A stretch of DNA of 64,000 nt. Origin: Shimia_B sp038525525. GTDB taxonomy: Bacteria; Pseudomonadota; Alphaproteobacteria; Rhodobacterales; Rhodobacteraceae. The first letter of the stretch is position 1. Every line of letters begins with the position of its first letter. The translations under genes were made by a program, and so were the position numbers. The notes beneath the pieces are model-generated. The model was not told where the DNA came from. It worked only from the letters and a program-made list of their open reading frames with translations, and searched no databases. The DNA lies in NCBI GenBank assembly GCA_038525525.1, contig JBCBHO010000002.1:756902-820901 (forward strand). The letters run 5' to 3'. This document shows positions 59,651-64,000 of this stretch, one piece after another.

Positions 59651-60424
59651 TTAGGCTTGGCAGGTGGGGCAGTGGTAAAGCGTCCGCCCGCTCAGCTTCG
59701 ATTTCTCGATGGCTCCGTCGCACCGCGGGCAGGCTTCGCGGGCAAAGATGTTCGTGCGCTCCGTGATCTCTTCGCCAGCCTTCGGCACATCCCCGTTGGT
59801 GATGATGGAGTTTGTCTCCACCCCGAGCTTCAGGAGCCCGCGCATCTCGTCCCAGAGCGCGCGCAGGTCGGCCTCCGCGATGTCCCGGCCCGGCGTCATG
59901 GGATTGATCTTGCGGAGCCAGAGGATTTCGGCCCGGTAGATGTTCCCGATCCCGGACATGACCTTCTGATCCATCAGGAGCCGCGCGATGGGCGCGCGCG
60001 AGCGGGCGATGGCCGCGATGGCGCGGTCCGGGTCCGGCGGCTCGGCGAGAAGATCGGGCCCGTAGCGGAGGCGAAACGTCTTCATGTCCACCGGCAGGAT
60101 CTCGCAGGTATTCGGCCCGATAATGTCGAGCGCATGGGTGGGGCTCTCGAGCCGAAGCCGGACGACCTCCCGCGGGGGATCGGCGGGCTGCGGCACCGGC
60201 GTGAAGTATCCGCCGAGCCCGAGATGGATGTGCACCGTCACCTTGCCCTCGAAATGATAAAGGAGATGCTTGCCCACGGCTCCCGTCCCCGTGCACCGCC
60301 GCCCGTCGATCTCGGCGGCGCCCTCGGCAAAACGGCCCTGGGGCGATGTCGCCGCGATCACGTGTCCCTTGAGCATGTCAGCATGATCCCGCGCGGCGCG
60401 GTGGATGGTGTGTCCCTCTGGCAT
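59651..60424 (-). CDS. nei: endonuclease VIII-like DNA glycosylase (Nei, Fpg/Nei family), 257 aa
   Basis: The protein starts MPEGHTIHRAARDHADMLKG: Pro2 is the Schiff-base nucleophile and Glu3 the catalytic acid, and P-E-G-H-T is the Nei form (Fpg has PELPE). The middle H2TH domain has MDQKVMSGIGNIYRAEILWL and the C-terminal zinc finger has two C-x2-C pairs (ACPRCDGA, YHCPTCQA). It removes oxidised pyrimidines. The ATG at 60424 is fixed by the need for Pro at position 2; the earlier ATG at 60460 would bury it. Confidence 0.93.
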   Translation of the reverse strand: MPEGHTIHRAARDHADMLKGHVIAATSPQGRFAEGAAEIDGRRCTGTGAVGKHLLYHFEGKVTVHIHLGLGGYFTPVPQPADPPREVVRLRLESPTHALDIIGPNTCEILPVDMKTFRLRYGPDLLAEPPDPDRAIAAIARSRAPIARLLMDQKVMSGIGNIYRAEILWLRKINPMTPGRDIAEADLRALWDEMRGLLKLGVETNSIITNGDVPKAGEEITERTNIFAREACPRCDGAIEKSKLSGRTLYHCPTCQA

Positions 60425-60566
60425 GACCGTGCCAGCTAGTTCGGCGCGTCCAAATTCCACACGTCAAAAGCGAACTTGACGCAGGGGCATGCGCCCGCGT
60501 TCACTTTCGACATCAAGGCGCATGGCCGAGTCAGGCAATAACCGCGCCGGGAGGGAGTTATTTTCA

Positions 60567-61967
60567 ATGAACGTACATCCAGACAAATCGTTTTACCCAT
60601 CGCCGAAAGACGCCATGGAAGCGCCCGCCGAGACGCTGGCCTTCACCCTCATGCTCTCCCCGGACTTCTCGCAGCCCGACGGGCTCGCCATCGTCGATGT
60701 AAATCCGTCGTCGAAGACCTACGGCGAAATCGTGCACCAGGTCATCGTGCCGAACAAAGGCGACGAGTTTCACCATTTCGGCTGGAATGCCTGCTCTGCC
60801 TCCCTCTCCCCGCTCTCGGGCCACGCTTTCGTGGAGCGGCGATACCTGATCGTTCCGGGCATCCGGTCCTCGCGGATCTACGTCTTTGACGTGAAGGAGC
60901 CGCTCAAGGCCAAGATCCACAAGATCATTGAGCCCGAAGAGGTCTTCGAGAAGACCGGTTATTCCCGCCCGCATACCATCCATTGCGGCCCCGAGGGGAT
61001 CTATGTCTCCACGCTGGGCGGCGGTGGCGAGGACGGGACCGATGGCCCTCCGGGCATCTTCATCCTCGATTGCGAAACCTTCGACATCATCGGCCGCTAC
61101 GAGATCGACCGCGGCGCGCAGTCAAAGCACTACGATTTCTGGTGGAACCTGCCGCGCGACTACATGGTCTCGTCCGAATGGGGCCTACCGCCGCAATTCG
61201 AGAACGGCGTGGTGCCGGAGGACCTGCTATCGAACAAGTACGGCCACGTGATCCACTTCTGGGACCTGCGCGCGCGCACGGTGAAGCAGACGATCGACCT
61301 GGGCGAGCAGTACCAGATGGCGCTGGAAATCCGCCCCGCCCATGATCCCATCAAGAAGCACGGCTTCGTCGGCGTGGTCGTGGACACGACCAATCTCGAG
61401 GGCGCCATCTTCACGTGGTGGCAGAACGACGACGGCACCTTCGAGGCCAAAAAGACGATCACCATCGCGCCCCATCCCGCGGAGACAGATGATCTGCCGC
61501 CGCTCTTGCAGGGCTTCGGCGCGGTGCCCGCGCTCGTGACCGATATCGACCTCTCGCTCGACGACAAATACCTATACGTGTCCTGCTGGGGCCAGGGGGA
61601 GATGCACCAGTACGACGTCTCCGACCCGATGAACCCGGTGCTCGCCAACAAGATCGAAATCGGCGGGATCGTCAAAAAGGCCAAGCATCCCAATGGGAAG
61701 GAGTTTGGCTACGGGCCCCAAATGGTGGAGATCAGCCGCGACGGAAAGCGCGTCTACTGGACGAACTCGCTCTATTCCACGTGGGACGATCAATTCTATC
61801 CCGGTGACCGGGGCGCGGCGATGGTCATGGCCAATGTGGGCGAGGACGGCTCCTTCACGCTGGCCGAGGATTTCTGGGTGGAGTTCCCGGAGGGCTACCG
61901 GTCCCACCAGATCCGGCTCGAAGGCGGTGACTGTTCGACGGACAGTTTCTGCTACCCCTCCGTCTAG
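60567..61967 (+). CDS. mtoX: methanethiol oxidase / selenium-binding protein 1 family, 466 aa
   Basis: The beta-propeller SBP56 family: LMLSPDFSQPDGLAIVDVNP, GDEFHHFGWNACSASLSPLS, LIVPGIRSSRIYVFDV, YSRPHTIHCGPEGIYVSTLG, SKHYDFWWNLPRDYMVSSEW and SLDDKYLYVSCWGQGEMHQY with the conserved His and Cys residues that bind copper. Bacterial members (MtoX) oxidise methanethiol to formaldehyde, sulfide and peroxide, as in DMSP degradation. The ATG at 60567 has GGGAGGGAG before it. The usual SCO1 and MauG neighbours are not present; a HupE/UreH-like membrane protein follows at the very next base. Divergent from nei. Confidence 0.88.
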   Translation: MNVHPDKSFYPSPKDAMEAPAETLAFTLMLSPDFSQPDGLAIVDVNPSSKTYGEIVHQVIVPNKGDEFHHFGWNACSASLSPLSGHAFVERRYLIVPGIRSSRIYVFDVKEPLKAKIHKIIEPEEVFEKTGYSRPHTIHCGPEGIYVSTLGGGGEDGTDGPPGIFILDCETFDIIGRYEIDRGAQSKHYDFWWNLPRDYMVSSEWGLPPQFENGVVPEDLLSNKYGHVIHFWDLRARTVKQTIDLGEQYQMALEIRPAHDPIKKHGFVGVVVDTTNLEGAIFTWWQNDDGTFEAKKTITIAPHPAETDDLPPLLQGFGAVPALVTDIDLSLDDKYLYVSCWGQGEMHQYDVSDPMNPVLANKIEIGGIVKKAKHPNGKEFGYGPQMVEISRDGKRVYWTNSLYSTWDDQFYPGDRGAAMVMANVGEDGSFTLAEDFWVEFPEGYRSHQIRLEGGDCSTDSFCYPSV

Positions 61968-62633
61968 ATGGACGTGATCGGCACGACGGCGGGCCTCTGG
62001 CTCGCCGTGGCCGTCTCCGGGCTCTACCACGGGCTCAATCCTGGCATGGGCTGGCCGCTGGCCGTTTCAGCCGCGCTCTTCGAAGGGCGGCGGGCGGCGC
62101 TGTGGCGCGCGCTCGGGCTGCTCAGTGTGGGCCATTTTCTCGCAATGATCGGCATCCTCTTGCCCTTCGCCGTCATGTTCATGCTCGTGGAGTACCAACG
62201 CGAGATCCAGATCGGCGCCGCTTGCGTGGTGATCGCCACGGGGCTCTTCCTGCTGTGGTATCGCAAGCATCCCCGCTTTCTCGCGCGGGTGAAGCCATCG
62301 CAGCTCGCGCTCTGGTCTTTCCTTGTGGCCATGGCCCACGGTGCGGGGCTCATGCTCGTGCCCATCTTCCTCGGCCTCTGCGGGTTGGACGAGCTCGACA
62401 TGGGCCACCGCGCCGCGCTTGATCTCATGGGCGCCAATGTCGCCATGGCCTTCGTCGTGGGCCTCATGCACACCGCGGCAATGATCGGCTCCGGCGGCGT
62501 GCTCGCCTGGGCCGTCCACCGCTATCTCGGCCTCAAGGCGCTCCGCGCGACGTGGTTCAACCTCGACGTTGTGTGGGCCGCGAGTCTCATGGCCGTGGGC
62601 GGCTTCGGGCTCTGGGCCGGGCTGGCGCTGTAG
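61968..62633 (+). CDS. integral membrane protein next to mtoX, 221 aa
   Basis: About six membrane helices. The first carries GLYHGLNPGMGWPLAVSAAL, reminiscent of the H-x-[LIV]-N-P-x-H/G motif of HupE/UreJ and RcnA-like metal transporters, and helix 4 has VAMAHGAGLMLVPIFLG. Later it has GLMHTAAMIGSGGVLAWAVH. The His residues in membrane helices suggest metal handling, perhaps copper for MtoX, but that is inference. The ATG follows the mtoX TAG directly, so the two are co-translated. Its stop and that of the convergent glycosyltransferase are one base apart. Confidence 0.75.
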   Translation: MDVIGTTAGLWLAVAVSGLYHGLNPGMGWPLAVSAALFEGRRAALWRALGLLSVGHFLAMIGILLPFAVMFMLVEYQREIQIGAACVVIATGLFLLWYRKHPRFLARVKPSQLALWSFLVAMAHGAGLMLVPIFLGLCGLDELDMGHRAALDLMGANVAMAFVVGLMHTAAMIGSGGVLAWAVHRYLGLKALRATWFNLDVVWAASLMAVGGFGLWAGLAL

Positions 62634-62634
62634 C

Positions 62635-63432
62635 TCATTCGCGCCAGTGCTCCTCGATCCAAGGGGCGGGCAGGCCGTAATCCTGCAGCCTCTTGAGAGG
62701 CTGCTTCTGCTTGAGCGCATGCCGGATGTAGGCCCAAGGGCCCATGGCTGGGGTCTGCGCATTGACTTGACCGTTCGCGGCTTCCGGCGGATTGGGCCCG
62801 CCGGCGAAGATCACGACCCGGCAATCGAGGGGCAATCGGGGCGGCTGGACAAAGTTCAGTGGCAGGGTCGGGATGCATTCGATGCGGAAATGCTTCATCC
62901 AGGCTTTCGGCCAATAATCGATCCCGCCCGGCGCATTCTCGGCGACGAAAAATTGCTCGAACCGGTAGCGATCGGCCGTGCCCTGCGGATCGGCGGCAAA
63001 CATCTCCTGAAGGGGCGCGAGCTTTCCCACTGGAGCGCGATAGATCGACGTCTGCCCGCGCTTGAGCGGCCATTTCGCGGCGTTGAGGCCAAGGATCACC
63101 TGATCGGGATTGCCATACTCGAAGAACGGGTCGAGCGAGCCGGTGATCAGCACGTCGAGATCGATGAAGAGAAAGTTGCCCTCCAGATCGCCGAGCGCGG
63201 GTGCCCAGAGCCGAGACTTGGGCCATTTACCAGGGGTGTTGACGGGAAGCTTGCCGCCGGGGATCGGCGGTAGATCGAAGCATTCCACCTCGTCCCGGAC
63301 CTGTTCGCGCGTGTCGGTGAACGCCACGAAACGGAAAGGCGGCGTGATGTTGCGCGCCACCATCGCATAGAGCCGGTTGATGTAGGGGGCGCCGTATTTC
63401 GTGCCCCAATTGATGCAAACGACGTTCTTCAT
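62635..63432 (-). CDS. glycosyltransferase-like protein, 265 aa
   Basis: The N terminus MKNVVCINWGTKYGAPYINR and the segment FLFIDLDVLITGSLDPFFEY carry the D-x-D metal site of GT-A-fold nucleotide-sugar transferases; later VILGLNAAKWPLKRGQTSIY and FRIECIPTLPLNFVQPPRLP complete a GT8/GT32-like pattern. Acceptor and sugar are unknown. The ATG at 63432 is preferred to one 11 codons upstream whose extra residues look non-coding. It is transcribed in the same direction as the rRNA operon, whose terminator lies just upstream. Confidence 0.75.
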   Translation of the reverse strand: MKNVVCINWGTKYGAPYINRLYAMVARNITPPFRFVAFTDTREQVRDEVECFDLPPIPGGKLPVNTPGKWPKSRLWAPALGDLEGNFLFIDLDVLITGSLDPFFEYGNPDQVILGLNAAKWPLKRGQTSIYRAPVGKLAPLQEMFAADPQGTADRYRFEQFFVAENAPGGIDYWPKAWMKHFRIECIPTLPLNFVQPPRLPLDCRVVIFAGGPNPPEAANGQVNAQTPAMGPWAYIRHALKQKQPLKRLQDYGLPAPWIEEHWRE

Positions 63433-63472
63433 GGGGCGCGTTCTACGCGTGTCGGTATGAGACATGAAGACA

Positions 63473-63497
63473 CGAAAAAGCCGCCCGAGGGGCGGCT
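63473..63497 (-). terminator. intrinsic terminator of the rRNA operon
   Basis: On the minus strand AGCCGCCC / GGGCGGCT forms a perfect 8-bp stem with a three-base loop, followed by TTTTTC. It lies about 45 bases beyond the 5S 3' end and probably ends the rRNA transcript. Confidence 0.85.
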
Positions 63498-63540
63498 CAA
63501 GCTTCGGTACATCGTCAGAGAGATACGAGAGTTTCTTACT

Positions 63541-63659
63541 AGGTTTGGCGATGACCTACTCTCCCACGCCTTAAGACGCAGTACCATCGGCGCTACGGCA
63601 CTTAACGGCCAGGTTCGGGATGGGGGCTGGGTGTTTTGCTCGCGCTATGATCACCAAAC
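63541..63659 (-). rRNA. rrf: 5S ribosomal RNA
   Basis: On the minus strand the 119-nt sequence starts GTTTGGTGATCATAGCGCGA and ends CATCGCCAAACCT, so its ends pair (GTTTGG/CCAAAC). Internal hallmarks such as CCCATCCCGAACCTGG and GTGGGAGAGTAGGT are those of alphaproteobacterial 5S rRNA. It lies 95 bases after the 23S 3' end. Confidence 0.95.
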
Positions 63660-63754
63660 CGAGAAAGAAACTCGCTTTGGATCATCAGATCCAAGTCCAA
63701 GTACACTGCGGTGTATGCTTTTGGTCCGGTAGAACTGGCTTCTACTGGATCAAA

Positions 63755-64000
63755 TCAAGCCTATCGGACCATTAGTACCAGTCAGCTGAGTACGTTACCG
63801 CACTTACACCTCTGGCCTATCGACGAGGTCGTCTACCTCGGTCCTCAGGGATACCTTGTTTTGAGGGGGGCTTCCCGCTTAGATGCCTTCAGCGGTTATC
63901 CTGTCCGATCATAGCTACCCAGCACTGCCGTAGTCGACAACTGGTCCACCAGTGGATCGTTCACCCCGGTCCTCTCGTACTAGGGGCAACTCCTCTCAAG
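63755..64000 (-). rRNA. rrl: 23S ribosomal RNA, 3' end (partial)
   Basis: The window ends within this gene. The minus strand reads CTTGAGAGGAGTTGCCCCTA, then ACTGGTGGACCAGTTGTCG and AGCGGGAAGCCCCC, ending GGTCCGATAGGCTTGA; this is the last ~245 nt of 23S rRNA including the region after the sarcin-ricin loop. The exact 3' end is uncertain by a few bases. No tRNA is found in the 95-base spacer to 5S. Confidence 0.93.

Noticed and set aside
63457..63914. Open frames across the 5S gene, the spacer and 23S
   Set aside because: They fall within rRNA genes and their terminator; translation is meaningless.

Overview
The window reads as a chromosomal segment of a marine-type Rhodobacteraceae (Roseobacter-group alphaproteobacterium). 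The evidence is high-GC coding sequence, densely packed genes with ATGA/GTGA stop-start overlaps, and characteristic genes: short aa3-type oxidase subunit IV, ACT_3/DUF2241 protein, ETF-ubiquinone oxidoreductase beside a TPR protein, methanethiol oxidase, frcBCA sugar uptake, plant-type glutamate-cysteine ligase, and an alphaproteobacterial initiator tRNA. No species can be named. Apart from one island this is core genome; I see no insertion sequence, prophage, integrase or CRISPR array.

Layout. 1-2.4 kb: tail of an EAL-domain protein, then phaA-phaB (polyhydroxybutyrate precursors). 2.4-11.7 kb: 47-aa protein divergent from a LysR regulator, EamA transporter, YdcH-like protein, TrmN6-type methyltransferase, DUF2007 protein, polyprenyl diphosphate synthase, a strongly degenerate IspE-like gene, TPR protein, ETF-QO and a small beta-barrel protein. 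12-18 kb: greA, an unknown membrane protein, GNAT, and a molybdenum-cofactor cluster (two-domain MoeA fusion, mobB, mobA, fdhD). 18-25.7 kb: azlCD, lipoprotein, oxidase subunit IV, ACT protein, MBL hydrolase, acyl-CoA dehydrogenase, TsaC, YqgE, DsbD-N-like protein. 25.7-32 kb: RND pump with adaptor, moaB, uracil-DNA glycosylase. 32-42 kb: pyrB, unknown membrane protein, metal-site-less dihydroorotase, plsY, gshA, mtfA-like peptidase, rsmE, ubiA, BON/OmpA protein. 42-48.6 kb: moaE, moaD, pgsA, uvrC, SDR reductase, Ca2+/Na+ exchanger, S49 peptidase. 48.9-50.3 kb: one A/T-richer gene. 50.4-58 kb: ABC-2 exporter, then xylB and frcACB with a divergent ROK regulator. 58-64 kb: initiator tRNA, methyltransferase, SixA-like phosphatase, Nei, mtoX with a membrane partner, glycosyltransferase, 5S rRNA and the 3' end of 23S rRNA (minus strand).

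How the genes work together. phaA/phaB make 3-hydroxybutyryl-CoA. moeA-mobBA-fdhD, moaB and moaDE cover parts of molybdenum-cofactor synthesis, although no molybdoenzyme lies here. frcBCA plus xylB under the ROK regulator should import and phosphorylate a pentose or hexose. mtoX would oxidise methanethiol, as from DMSP demethylation.

The most interesting elements are: (1) the 466-residue gene at 48905-50305, with a membrane anchor, coiled coil, DUF4041 and GIY-YIG nuclease, matching the architecture of SNIPE-type anti-phage proteins and lying alone between housekeeping genes; (2) an IspE-like gene at what I recall as the usual ispE position that has lost the recognisable kinase motifs; (3) a MoeA fused to an RNase H-like domain; (4) a dihydroorotase without its metal ligands; and (5) three convergent gene pairs whose stop codons share one CTAG.
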